From Bacteroidales bacterium (GTDB taxonomy: Bacteria > Bacteroidota > Bacteroidia > Bacteroidales > Marinilabiliaceae), in NCBI GenBank assembly GCA_017539645.1, contig JAFYCM010000022.1:1-50997 (forward strand): a stretch of DNA of 50,997 nt, read 5' to 3'. Positions 15,001-22,321 of the stretch are shown one piece after another. The translations under genes and the position numbers were made by a program. The notes below the pieces were generated by a model. That model was not told the DNA's origin. It was given only the letters and a program-made list of their open reading frames with translations, and searched no databases. How positions within the stretch are numbered: the first letter of the stretch is position 1; every line of letters begins with the position of its first letter.

Positions 15001-15288
15001 GTCTTCCCGAACACCTTCGCTCCGCGCGACGATGTGTCGACAAGCAATAGCATATTCGGAGTGAACTCAACGTTCCGTCCTGTATATAAAGATGTGGTTA
15101 GCTTCCACATGCAAATCTTCAACCGATGGGGTCAGTTGATATTTGAAACTGACGATATAAATGTCGGTTGGGACGGTCGCTTCAACGGTTCTGTAGCTCC
15201 TGAAGGTATGTATGTATACACAGCTAAAGGACGATTTGTGAGTGGTAAGGAGTATAGTAAGGCAGGTCAGGTGCTTATAATAAAGTAG
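1..15288 (+). CDS. Giant SprB-repeat surface protein with T9SS type B sorting domain (5' end outside window)
   Basis: The frame is open from base 1, so the first ATG in view (73) is internal and at least 5095 residues are visible. Order of parts (residues counted from base 1): about 26 SprB-type repeats (about 168-2560), each with the pattern C..G..G.I.V.GG..PY.Y.W ... L.aG.Y.v.VtD..GC; several Ig/PKD-like modules (2560-3060); about 19 copies of an 80-100 residue repeat with a G.W....G.G core and N.frW.i (3062-4836); two PKD domains with FGDG motifs (4837-4995); and a C-terminal domain (5000-5095) with NRWGQLIFET, GWDGRFNG and PEGMYVY, typical of gliding-motility-associated type B CTDs (TIGR04131 family). 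Type B CTD proteins are exported by the T9SS and often depend on a PorP/SprF partner, which is the next gene, 9 bases downstream. Paired cysteines in most repeats suggest disulfide-stabilised modules. Role inferred: long surface fibre or adhesin. No gliding genes are in view. Confidence 0.93.
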   Translation, partial: AIAATGNTGTLSYEWYYSADDVDNMAHVPSYDGRLTLTNLPVGYYKVRVYDAGTSIEGGKVAYYVGTDNKKHYFDIDNSVVDAATNKVTAFYIMMNGANKVYVSNSDVSINMNNGAISSTKYIPDPSQTVQYEQQNIEYGNFREVTYRLDNSQDIELNVDQWTVKHQSCYGDVYDGAISPVVVAMDASNLTYSWSGPAGFTSNEMNISGLKYGTYYLTVTDDRGCSAREGVVVKQATQIQFELQLAGDPCDVENRVIKVVHKDENGNYVPGVTGGSTTDLIKYTFDWSGEVTPTWVEKENGVDVFEARDITAGGVYTVYVRDANMCTVSQSTEELHSAVTVEANVQNVTCYNGYNGRIEPTISGGMGNFEYHWYYSEDGSYTLDDLKADIAADANPANITTGKELKARNNTTQDITTRVASELQAGTYYLIITDWQTADFASATSTTCKHNYYFSWNVTQPTELKAVAHNDNQPIYTTCYGYSDATITVDVTGGKAPYSYEWNIGSTTVTTDEPKLSNLASGTYFVIVTDANGCSAQDYAVVHDAAPLDFYFEADQVDCYGKNGKLEIKWTNTDPSLDPALDPLVSVSWSGKSIQTNKSSSLLKDHPEILSQDALASGVYTVRVTRGNNCAVVNSYEFDYPMLFTDSTVTDNRCSGSQTGMITVEVAGGSGVYGYEWEAYTDASMTERLENSGVNNNNGPYQAGLMAGYYVVRVYDKTRTNATTGYNDANSSYNEHCYITKGFTVKNKTHLTVIATDGIESCAGALDGQIIVSVTGGSGNYTYKWYGDGDGITNDTTQNQHTLGVGHYQVIVTDVNNNCTASRSAQIEGSQTMLEAEVASITNIDCYNESTGEIVIRGNGGTPFTGTDANGQPYSYYKFVWQHQTDPDETGLESTVDNLMAGKYHVTVKDYYGCAVPLDIELTQKEAIAATHTVTDIVKNGDATGTIRITGITGGTYPYHIKWYKGAVADNVSAGDDDATYVDGLSAGLYTYVVTDKNGCSKEFTATVSDDGALMVKFDKRLDVLCYGESTGRIEVSIYNGKKPFSISVNGIVKTDNYDGGIYVMRNLPAGWYTIVVTDSNGASFQQSVEIIQPEHPLTFSVDNYDVQCYNTNSATARVIVSGGTPFIDAATNKPYYHVQRNVQSPENAIEELQNSPGIYYHDFTNLRIGNYRFSVTDANGCYLSEYLTLTEHDEITLTRDTVTHVLCHGEATGAIDVTVKGATNAKYEWYYEDETTPMVDDNNAPLNTNKLINLKAGRYYLVVTDIGQTNNCQSNRFEFVVKEPSEFNVSAVSYDITTCNGDNSGQILLTLNGGVKPYTVTIARGTETLETRTLNVNTTTFDGLIAGTYYINAHDANGCNFSEITKPIYEPAALEVSDVEAYIGCSAADGTLSFTVNGGNVANNATRYTISLIGPNSDATWTATVAGTQNANGSYSVTLDATNAPANAKLSGLPEGDYVLTVKDANSTDLNFCAIKNTFRIQNMHIVLESEDNPTCAGINDGAINISVNGNVNDVTFLWQRKDDTGAWADLAVGKNNQNATALEAGEYKVIVTDPKRDGTNDCSVEREFELTNVNVLTVSASTKAEQCYGANDGAINNVVVTGVVDQSKLKYEWSGSNFASTIEEISGLAPGAYLLTVTDGTTQCKVSKEFTVAAAASPIEMKLTDAAIDCDYSHTITVDVKGGSGGYRYFASGNSSTMSLPKEPTATTGWTETRKLTADKGGVYKFTIYDSNNCMIVDSITLDSRLMVTGDVTNIKCYGGAFGAIDLTVTGGSGSYTYEWSGPGVTNENKNVSNLSSVVAGVYTVTVTDNNDKDGQGDNCSVTKTFTITQPKQLIIEETGGVTDVTCNGSKDGKIAITVSGGQAPYSYLWNNGATTNRLSNLDGGSYSVTVTDYYGCTATHAFEVKEPSAIDFDIERVTDVTCNGDGGELKIVNLKGGYGYEDGTATYDIVWSGENLARLADDKMSAANLTSYNNGLYKITVTDHAAGHNSCSLTKSYAFSTPLTAQLISVKDETCEGQVDGRITIDVKGGSGDYNYEWTTIDGAGLNPTIQNQDGLRAGTYNVKITDNVANAAGENCSVELNGIEVKRQHTIVVNPLITDVKCAGESSGAIKLVLSGGSGNYSLTWTGTCANLVRSQSATIPRFASNVEVVQNNLTKGQYSVTITDEDLGCEVTHTYYVDGAEYELEIASIDVVDVLPCKGDYTGSITVHVEGGIGPYTYSWSGEGVNFPNDSVITDLKAGKYQVNVTDYKGCLVSSGNIEVAEPPIRLAVAVDRVVNVTSQGGQNGEIVVSVTGGVGSYVYDWYKLEDVNGQLEWTNLALDGVSHINKLKAGDYKIVVTDENNCTATKEYIHVGEPNEPLAIRTATTDITPCYNDNNGTIDIDVYGGTLPYTIWCYDASGRLVKESTGTGALNITDLKAGSYTIKVMDANRVRDFVDMNTNSTTKVSEKIVTINQPELLTLNKNWATGKVTNVACYGAETGEFTLTVTGGMKTDDKYYVSITGPNGYSSVISDMSGEQLYSNLKAGVYNITVIDDSDKDGRYNSTTDCWLTDTIEIHQPEAHVELSKVIADETQRYICEGQSRELKLIVTNWDLTKTPLKVVIRKDDDPTQETTYDVDKSPYVFAVTPSETSTYRVVAVYEDDASCGRGTFDGDAETVEVRVRPRAYIHGDYNVCFGSTITASVDITPESAGPWNFVISDGTTNYNQEHITETPFIFSYTPQAPTKIGANQEPITLVVTSLSDANCESVEADLTGKATIVVNDLPTVKMGGSESICEGERAKIYFVVDGGKAPYTITYYYDLNGIQVTQTLLDKVPEQDVIDGETVNVIYSYVSPEVTTVYNIGGLIDANGCAPAVIDGNVTIIVKEQPDIPVAIKGPYVNGVAEDFVCQGAHNVVFTIDAVDNATGYEWTVPDGMTIVAGNGSTSIAVDVSETFEQGMVLVSSRNDCGLSQQRAMLVSANLLPVKPQGIVSIDGQSFCQGQTRIRMYVPSVANASKYEWDLPTGFSIVYGEGTSNILLDVSETVASLDGTIRVRGINNCGEGEWSEPFDIAIHPLPKFTAGKDQQVCSETSQLTAESTVIAGETYSYLWTTVYGGVVADDPTNLTSTVSNLTQGDNELMLTVTTDHGCVLTDNVIIRNNKLSVTARPVETLICDGQTELSATAIPTGCTGLWSVEKGRGEFDDANSPIANVTDLQKGKSTLRWTITQNGCDSYDEFVVENTEPDDPEIVIKRNSSDAGKVVTYEEYKDATYRFVVCPEPGETLASIIIAGKAVDTSIYPDQTATWERISGGSSIKTDVLTQELSDLTIGDNIFKYTVKNGSCSKVLTINIFNAHLKVSAGLDDATCDESYRLEGSQVPAGMYGHWETLSGTYATFADATSNVTMVSNMSRGDNHLRWIINQEGCESFDDVVITNNRVTQATTQATIVTCDGATSFTGNAYNPAYETGKWTIIKGWAKIEDYNDPTTLASNFDRGVNVFRWTITSHEGGCSSSSDLTVRNNAFEVNAGRDTLVCRSQTVIQAITPRPAKDEGGEWRLVPGKGSATIASPTSYVTEVGGLQHGPNYFIWEVQQNNCKMSDTVIVTYNTPILESKDYTNVAYQGTDATSTITLSGGATTTNMQAIGVKDAVGPDFSNENGQGTWSLVSGGGSISDEDIHNPNALVYNLQNGTSVFRWTVEKQGCKIEGDVNVVYGDVTPPNAGYQVINNCSSTYQLSANGPFNGIGQWSVVYGSGSFDDPADPKTKVRGLQRGRNVLQWKITYNSGALTDTVEIWNMAVTDAQAGFDRTVCSYDYELQGNSPKEVPYTVTDASLGNKQYKVKSTQLWELISGGCTFQKITDKYNSTMPDTIQNAYVTDLKQGVNTFVYKIYNGICESTDTVKITNDMADRAFACGLDNTCDTITTCDGTARLSPNSPSYGTGEWRVASGGSGRFLGNDVYDLGQGYNSLIWAISTETGGACNSTDTVVVLNLEPTVADAGSDDVLNVCGSSAILSANKPMYFTEAYWELIEGGGQFEETHKPGDGIYTVKNGVTVKVGTWTVDSLLAAGFTRKVTSHIDGTTDTTDVYYRLSSRVPIYKNDGTDNQTLNVQNLAFGNNRFRWVIVNEGLRKRCTSTDETVLNNIFIQAVAGNVSPQCSDSVRLTANNPYPGVGQWSVKAGNGRGVFEDSYDPHTMVRGLASGANTLLWTVNYLECPSVDSVVVVNNKATDAHIEGSIQQLCDTNATIVTASELAVDETGAWTETGYWEIAGGGGDIKSPYSPSTKITDIPFNADGNRYRWVITRKYGAFTCISMSEILVEYNKIEAIAGDDQRICDNKTKLEAISAYPGTGTWSVLGASSAGTFTDINEATTTISNLGYGDNVLQWKTSYKGCTSTDEVIITNGMPSLPYAGSLQETCEDQVTLDARRPEIGHGVWSTIAGSGSWSDDENAVNSSYKPNPTIEISKGDNTFRWTVSNSTEYLQGFDADGNPSFDVLTCELHDDVTIRNMNPSDAIAGADYPICSDEYTLKAVEPTYGTGLWSIDIGSGSIENPKTAETKVTGLGYGPNIFIWTTSVEGRCAKESRVTISNFSPTKADAGPDIDDCSPCQVLDANVPAIGSGLWTVISGSVTDEYGNPSFDNAADPKTKVCNLVFGENKFLWVITNLATYQGDTYRCQSVDTVSIWNLIPDQANANDDQVRCHNYTQLNANIPSVGRGTWKCLQGFGEIADPHDAKTTVTNLNYGENIFRWTIEYGECRTEDDMVVLSQEADPYAGENDVTYEDSYNLNAGNPGRLSGYWTSLGTSQYIEFEDSTSYHTKVTGLSPGINTFRWTIETEDCKVYDEVSITYKVVPNAGFSVDQDHGCYPLTVRFTDETTDGKQYFWNFGDGEESTLRNPTHTYNTPGSYRVTLTVPGPDGKESSYSMYITVYDHPTASFDAAPKLVYIPDDNVHFVNRSLNGEHFYWEFGDGGTSEDKNPTYQYQQEGLYTVTLTVTSENGCAADTTKENFIEARQGGFIVFPNTFAPRDDVSTSNSIFGVNSTFRPVYKDVVSFHMQIFNRWGQLIFETDDINVGWDGRFNGSVAPEGMYVYTAKGRFVSGKEYSKAGQVLIIK

Positions 15289-15297
15289 TGTAAGACA

Positions 15298-16383
15298 ATG
15301 AAGAACATAGTTTGTAAAATAATTATTGCTGCGGCTGCATTGGCGATGGCCGCCCCGTCTAAGGCTCAAGACGCTTCGTTCTCACAGACTTACGAAGCGC
15401 CGCTATACCTTAGCCCGTCCTTCACTGGTCTTACTAATGGTACGCGTATTGGTGCCAACTATCGTAACCAGTGGCCAGGAATTGGTAATGTATATCAGAA
15501 CTATTCCGTTTTTGCCGACCATTTCTTCGACCAGTTCAATAGTGGTCTTGGCATTTTGTGGCTCTGCGACAACATGGGTAAAGGTTTGGTGGTGGATAAC
15601 GAGTTTGCGCTTCTCTATTCCTACGAAGTGCCAGTGAATAGCTTCATCTTCCTGCGCCCAGGCATTAGCTTCAAGTTTGGCGAACGCCATATCGACCGAT
15701 CCAAGATGGTGTCGTATACCGACATCACTGCCGACGGACATTTCCAGCCAGGCGGAAGTTCGGTGGATATTGAGAATACGCGCTCGTCGCGTTTCGATGC
15801 TGGTGCATCTATCATGGCGTACAACGAGGATTTCTGGTTTGGCTTAGCCTTCGACCACCTTGTGCAGCCCGATGTCTCGTTCACCGATCAGAAGAACGAA
15901 CTCGGCATAAAGTTTACTGCATACGCTGGTTATAAACTTACGTACGAACCTTCGTATCGTGGTTCCGAACCTAAGACGGTGACATTCGGCATAAATTACA
16001 AGCATCAGTACGACTACAACCAGCTTGAGCTGGGCGCATATTGGTACTATAACCCAATAGAGCTGGGACTTATGTATCGCGGTCTCTTCTTCCAAGCTGC
16101 ACAGGAGATTAGTAACGTAGATGCCGTTGTGCCGAGCATAGGTATAAATATCTTCTCGTTCCGCCTTGGCTATAGCTACGACATCTCAGTGTCGGAACTT
16201 AGTGGATTTGGCAAAGGCGCTCACGAGGTGTCGCTCATCTATCGTATCATACCAGACAACGTTCGCCATAAGAGCTACAAGATGAAACCTGTGCCTTGCT
16301 CCGAGCCTATCATGGGCTACAGCTACTCTGGTAAAGGTATGCAGCACCGCAAGACCTATAAACGTCGATTCTTCAGACACTAA
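15298..16383 (+). CDS. PorP/SprF family type IX secretion membrane protein
   Basis: 361 residues. The N-terminal signal peptide has a hydrophobic AAAALAMAAP core and a likely cut after SKAQ. The mature start (QTYEAPLYLSPSFTG, then GANYRNQWPGI) is the signature of the PorP/SprF family, outer-membrane beta-barrels of about 300-360 residues that accompany T9SS substrates. Alternating aromatic/polar strands run through the rest, and the C-terminus is basic (KTYKRRFFRH). It starts 9 bases after the stop of the giant SprB protein, so the two are almost certainly co-transcribed and translationally close; the family is known to be needed for export or anchoring of type B CTD proteins such as SprB. 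A strong hairpin terminator follows. Family assignment is firm; the specific partnership with the upstream protein is inferred from position. Confidence 0.92.
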   Translation: MKNIVCKIIIAAAALAMAAPSKAQDASFSQTYEAPLYLSPSFTGLTNGTRIGANYRNQWPGIGNVYQNYSVFADHFFDQFNSGLGILWLCDNMGKGLVVDNEFALLYSYEVPVNSFIFLRPGISFKFGERHIDRSKMVSYTDITADGHFQPGGSSVDIENTRSSRFDAGASIMAYNEDFWFGLAFDHLVQPDVSFTDQKNELGIKFTAYAGYKLTYEPSYRGSEPKTVTFGINYKHQYDYNQLELGAYWYYNPIELGLMYRGLFFQAAQEISNVDAVVPSIGINIFSFRLGYSYDISVSELSGFGKGAHEVSLIYRIIPDNVRHKSYKMKPVPCSEPIMGYSYSGKGMQHRKTYKRRFFRH

Positions 16384-16404
16384 TAGAATGTAAATATTAA
16401 TTAT

Positions 16405-16442
16405 AAGGCTGCTCCTATGTGGGGCGGCCTTTCCTGTTTTAT
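16405..16442 (+). terminator. Rho-independent terminator after the PorP/SprF gene
   Basis: Arms AAGGCTGCTCC (16405-16415) and GGGGCGGCCTT (16421-16431) pair over 11 bp with two G-U pairs around a TATGT loop, followed by a T-rich tail (TCCTGTTTTATT). It closes the giant-protein/PorP operon. The rest of this 243-base gap holds only small hairpins, for example a GCTCTA/TAGAGC stem near 16446-16461. Confidence 0.8.
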
Positions 16443-16563
16443 TGTGGCTCTACAGATAGAGCGAAGGCTCAGACGAATTTGTGCATGTTAGTCTGCATAC
16501 GCTGTGCAGCGAGTTTGTGTTAATGTATGTTGAAAAATGTACGCTAAGTATAATTATGTGTAA

Positions 16564-18765
<2,202 letters not shown>

Positions 18766-18781
18766 TTACGAGCCAATAATT

Positions 18782-18834
18782 ACGAATTACGAGTTTTCAT
18801 TATTTGTGTGAACTCGTAATTCGTCTTTTGTATT
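18782..18834 (+). terminator. 14-bp perfect inverted repeat, probable terminator after the xylanase gene
   Basis: ACGAATTACGAGTT (18782-18795) is the exact reverse complement of AACTCGTAATTCGT (18811-18824), and CTTTTGTATTTT follows. Further partial copies of the same AATTACGA word lie at about 18764-18784 and 18843-18857, so this 131-base gap is made largely of one interspersed repeat. A degenerate -7-like box (TAATTTGG, 18881-18888) ends just before the next ATG. Confidence 0.6.
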
Positions 18835-18896
18835 TTCGTCCTTCGTAACTCGTAATTGGTTAACGCCGAACTACGTTTCATAATTTGGAATTATAA

Positions 18897-20615
18897 ATGA
18901 AAAAATTATCCGCCCTCGTTTTTGCCCTTGCGGCATTTGTGTTTTGGGCTTTTGTGCGCCCCGAATGGCTCAATTTCCATGAGCAATATCAGCTATTTCA
19001 GTTTTCGACCGAATACCTCACTGACTACCTCGCGCTGCCAGGCGGTATGGCGGTGTATGCATCAGAATTTTTGGTGCAGTTTTTCTACAATACTTATCTC
19101 GGCGCATTCGTTGTGGCTGCTGTGCTTTGCGGCATAGCTATACTTATAGAAAAAATTGCGCGTCGTGGCTTCAATATCGACAACTTGACGCCGCTCAACT
19201 TCGTGCCATCGATACTTATATGGATTTACTCGGGCGACGAGAAGATGCTCTTCACCCTTCCTACGGCCGTTTTGCTGTCGCTCTCTGCTACCTATCTTTT
19301 CATACGAGCAGAAAAACTAAAATCGACATACATACAAATCGCTGCAATACCTATTCTCTATTGGCTTATAGGTTATTGCGTGTGGATTTTCATCATAATT
19401 ATAGGCGTGCGAAATATCATACTTAGCACCGACCGACTAAAAGCTTTCGGAATGCTTACAGCGCACGTGCTCTACTGCATTGGCGTGCAATTTTTTGTGG
19501 CATACGTAGTTACGCGCAACTATCCGCTAATAGACATCTTCTGTGGCATAGACTACTATAGCGAGCGCATGACTATTCCGTTCTGGCAACATCTGATAGC
19601 CATTGCTTGCGTACTTATTCCGCTTTGCAACATCAAACTACTGCAAAAAACGTGGGCATTCTACACCGCCGCAGCGCTGGTTGTGGCGGCTACCGTTGGC
19701 GGAATAATTACGAAATACGACGCCGCTCGCTACTCGTTCATAAAGGTCGACTACCTTGTGCGCACTGGGCAGTGGGACGCCGTGCTCGATTTCTGCAAAG
19801 ACAATAAATATCCGTCGGAGTTTGCGGCTACGGGTGTTAACCTCGCATTGGCTATGACGGGTCAGCTGCCCGACCGACTTTTCGAGTTCAATCAAATGGG
19901 CGGTCCAGCAGGTTTCATTTCGCGCTTCGAATACAACTCCTTCTCGTGCGGTCCAACGGCCGAAGCGTGCTACCAATTAGGTTTGATAAACTCTGTGTTG
20001 CGCTACAACTTCGATATGCAGTCGGCCATCATCAACTGCAAAAACAGCGGTCGTTTCTGCAAACGCATTGCCGAAGCATACATACTCAACCAGCGCTACG
20101 ACGTGGCTCAGCGCTATCTAAATCTGCTCAAGTCGACCATTTTCTACCGCTCGTGGGCGCTGCAAGCCGAAGCAAGCATGGGCAACGAAGAACTTATGCA
20201 GCAGAATGCCGATTGGGCGAGAATTGACCGTATGCGCATCAGAAATGGTTACAACTTCACCGTGGAAACCGACAGAATGATGATGGCGCTCTTCGACCAC
20301 TGCAACGAGAACAAAATGGCTATCGACTATGCGCTGTGTATTTGCCTCATAAATAGAGATTTGAAGAGCTTTATTGCCTATATGCCATACTACACCAAGG
20401 CTTATGGCAAAGCCAACTTGCCGCGTATCTATCAGCAAGCCTATGCGTGGGTATGCTACCAGAATGGGTATAAAATTGAAAATATGCCCGACTTCATCTC
20501 AGAGCAGACCAGAAAAGAGCTCAAAGACTTCAATTATGCATATTTACTAAATCCCAAATCTCTCGAAAGAGGTAGGTTTGCCAATAGTTTTTGGAAATAC
20601 ATTGTTATGAATTGA
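18897..20615 (+). CDS. DUF6057-type multi-pass membrane protein with TPR-like C-terminal half
   Basis: 572 residues. The N-terminal half has a series of hydrophobic segments (ALVFALAAFVFWAF, GAFVVAAVLCGIAIL, LYWLIGYCVWIFIIIIGV, AFYTAAALVVAATVGGI), ending near residue 270. The C-terminal half is soluble and helical, with TPR-like pairs (KVDYLVRTGQWDAVLDFC, AEAYILNQRYDVAQRYLNLL, WALQAEASMGNEELM). The layout and the opening RPEWLNFHEQYQLF resemble Bacteroidota proteins annotated DUF6057; this assignment comes from memory of the family and its function is unknown. The next gene, a heme-motif lipoprotein, begins 12 bases after the stop, so the two are probably one operon and may form a membrane-periplasm unit. 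A housekeeping enzymatic role is not supported by any motif I see. Confidence 0.75.
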   Translation: MKKLSALVFALAAFVFWAFVRPEWLNFHEQYQLFQFSTEYLTDYLALPGGMAVYASEFLVQFFYNTYLGAFVVAAVLCGIAILIEKIARRGFNIDNLTPLNFVPSILIWIYSGDEKMLFTLPTAVLLSLSATYLFIRAEKLKSTYIQIAAIPILYWLIGYCVWIFIIIIGVRNIILSTDRLKAFGMLTAHVLYCIGVQFFVAYVVTRNYPLIDIFCGIDYYSERMTIPFWQHLIAIACVLIPLCNIKLLQKTWAFYTAAALVVAATVGGIITKYDAARYSFIKVDYLVRTGQWDAVLDFCKDNKYPSEFAATGVNLALAMTGQLPDRLFEFNQMGGPAGFISRFEYNSFSCGPTAEACYQLGLINSVLRYNFDMQSAIINCKNSGRFCKRIAEAYILNQRYDVAQRYLNLLKSTIFYRSWALQAEASMGNEELMQQNADWARIDRMRIRNGYNFTVETDRMMMALFDHCNENKMAIDYALCICLINRDLKSFIAYMPYYTKAYGKANLPRIYQQAYAWVCYQNGYKIENMPDFISEQTRKELKDFNYAYLLNPKSLERGRFANSFWKYIVMN

Positions 20616-20627
20616 AAATTGAAAATT

Positions 20628-22133
20628 ATGCCAACCAAATATATAGTCTCAAAAATCTGTGCAAATCGGTTCAATCTGCGCCATCTGTGTGCTATATGTA
20701 TGTGCGCACTCGTTGCAGCCTGTACCGAGATGCCGCAAAACGTAACTACCGTTGATGCGCTACCAAATATCTTCCCCGACTACTGCGGAGTGACCATTCC
20801 TGCTGGCATTGCGCCGCTCAACTTCAACGTGCAAGATGCCGAAAAGGTCTACGTACTGCTTACCGGTTCCGATGGCTCGCAAATGACTGCTGCCGATACT
20901 TATGCGCGTTTCGACATCGATGAATGGCACGCCCTAACAGAGAAAAATCGCGGCGGCAAGATAACAGTGGCAGTGTCGGCTAAGATTGATTCGCAGTGGA
21001 AACGCTTCAACGATTTCGACATCTTCGTCAGCTCCGATTCGCTCAACGACTATGGTCTGACGTATCGCCTCATACCTCCTGGCTACGAGACGTTTGCCCA
21101 CATAGGTATTTATCAGCGCAACATACATACCTTCGACCAAGAGGCTGTGGTTGATGGCATGGCTATTCAGGGCGATTGTATGAACTGCCACGTGCCAAAT
21201 CGCACCAATCCTAACCAATTCCAACTGCATGTTCGCGGTCGCAATTCGGCTACACTCATTCAGCAAAACGGCGAGCGCAAACTTCTGCAAACTGCCACCG
21301 ACTCTACCATTGCCAATTGTATGTATGCTTATTGGCACCCGAGCGGTAAATACATTGCCTATTCGCTCAACCTCATTCACCAAACGTTTTTCGAGGATAC
21401 TACTAAGTATATCGAGGTGTTCGACAAGGCTTCCGATGCGTTGGTTCTCGACGTAGATAAAAACGAGCTCATCCTCTGCGACAAACTTATGACCACCGAC
21501 TTCGAGAGCTATCCCGTATTCTCTGCCGATGGTAAGAAGATCTACTATTGCTCGTCGAAGCCATACATACTCGAAGGCAAACTCAAAGAGATGCGCTACA
21601 GCCTGCTCTCTATCGACTTCGATGCGCAGAATGGTAAGATTGGCTCTCAAGCCGATACGCTCATCAACGCCGAACTGATTCACAAGAGCATCACCCATCC
21701 GCGCCCATCGTACGACGGCAAATACCTGATGTTCTGCATGGCAGATTATAGCGTGTTCCCTATTCACCACAAAGAGTCGGACCTCTATCTGATGAACCTT
21801 GCCAACGACAATATTCGTCCGCTCACCGAGGTAAATTCCGACTGCGCCGAGACGTTCCACAACTTCTCGCAAAACTCACGTTGGTTTGTCTTCAACAGCC
21901 GCCGTGTCGACCAGATAAACAACCTACTCTTCATCTCGCACATCGATGAAAACGGCAATGCAACCAAACCTTTCCTATTGCCGCAAGAGAATCCGCAAGA
22001 GTTCTACGCCAATAACTTCTTCTCGTACAACGTGCCAGACTTTACCAGCGAAAAAGTCGACCTCGACCTACGCGCCTTTGCTCGCGAGATATTCAACGCA
22101 CCGCGCATACAAGTGGGCGTGAGGAGAAATTGA
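20628..22133 (+). CDS. Lipoprotein with PD40/TolB-like repeats and a c-type heme motif
   Basis: 501 residues from the ATG at 20628; an in-frame TTG at 20619 would add three residues but sits tight against the previous stop, so ATG is preferred. A lipobox (LVAAC, C32) follows a hydrophobic stretch, predicting a lipid-anchored periplasmic protein. C184-M-N-C187-H188 is a CxxCH heme c attachment site. Beyond it are PD40/TolB-like strands (AYWHPSGKYIAYSLN, YPVFSADGKKIYYCSS, PSYDGKYLMFCMA, FSQNSRWFVFNSRR) suggesting a beta-propeller. The DUF6057-type gene lies just upstream in the same operon. CcsBA, encoded at 29468, could attach the heme. The N-terminal leader is coded by DNA resembling an intergenic repeat (see findings). 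Function is unknown; electron transfer or sensing are possibilities only. Confidence 0.8.
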   Translation: MPTKYIVSKICANRFNLRHLCAICMCALVAACTEMPQNVTTVDALPNIFPDYCGVTIPAGIAPLNFNVQDAEKVYVLLTGSDGSQMTAADTYARFDIDEWHALTEKNRGGKITVAVSAKIDSQWKRFNDFDIFVSSDSLNDYGLTYRLIPPGYETFAHIGIYQRNIHTFDQEAVVDGMAIQGDCMNCHVPNRTNPNQFQLHVRGRNSATLIQQNGERKLLQTATDSTIANCMYAYWHPSGKYIAYSLNLIHQTFFEDTTKYIEVFDKASDALVLDVDKNELILCDKLMTTDFESYPVFSADGKKIYYCSSKPYILEGKLKEMRYSLLSIDFDAQNGKIGSQADTLINAELIHKSITHPRPSYDGKYLMFCMADYSVFPIHHKESDLYLMNLANDNIRPLTEVNSDCAETFHNFSQNSRWFVFNSRRVDQINNLLFISHIDENGNATKPFLLPQENPQEFYANNFFSYNVPDFTSEKVDLDLRAFAREIFNAPRIQVGVRRN

Positions 22134-22158
22134 AAATCTATTGAGTTCCGAGTTTTAG

Positions 22159-22238
22159 AACACGGATTACACAGATTGAACATATTTTCGCAGGATTTAT
22201 AAATCCTTTATATCCATTTTATCTGCGTCATCTGTGTT
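22159..22238. repeat. Imperfect inverted repeat with inner palindrome, possible terminator
   Basis: Outer arms AACACGGATTACACAGAT (22159-22176) and ATCTGCGTCATCTGTGTT (22221-22238) pair at 15 of 18 positions. Inside lies the perfect 16-base palindrome AGGATTTATAAATCCT (22192-22207). It follows the PD40 lipoprotein stop and may end that operon, though no long T-run follows. The right arm resembles DNA inside the start of the PD40 gene. Confidence 0.5.
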
Positions 22239-22261
22239 TCGCTGTTTGGCGTGGTGTCTCG

Positions 22262-22299
22262 CTATGTTGCAGGTAATAGCAAAGACGTAGATATGTGCC
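22262..22299. repeat. REP-like intergenic repeat, copy 1
   Basis: CTATGTTGCAGGTAATAGC (22262-22280), then AAAGACGTAGATAT. It folds as CTATG/CGTAG plus TTGC/GCAA arms. Copy 2 is at 23037 and a diverged copy 3 at 24178. All three lie outside the two AT-rich genes of this stretch. The preceding bases (GTGTCTCG) also recur in part before copy 3. Confidence 0.65.
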
Positions 22300-22321
22300 T
22301 ACGGAGGACATAGGAAATGTT

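Noticed and set aside
20619-20627. TTG start for the PD40 lipoprotein
   Set aside because: It adds only MKI ahead of the ATG at 20628 and sits 3 bases after the previous stop. The ATG gives the same lipoprotein leader.
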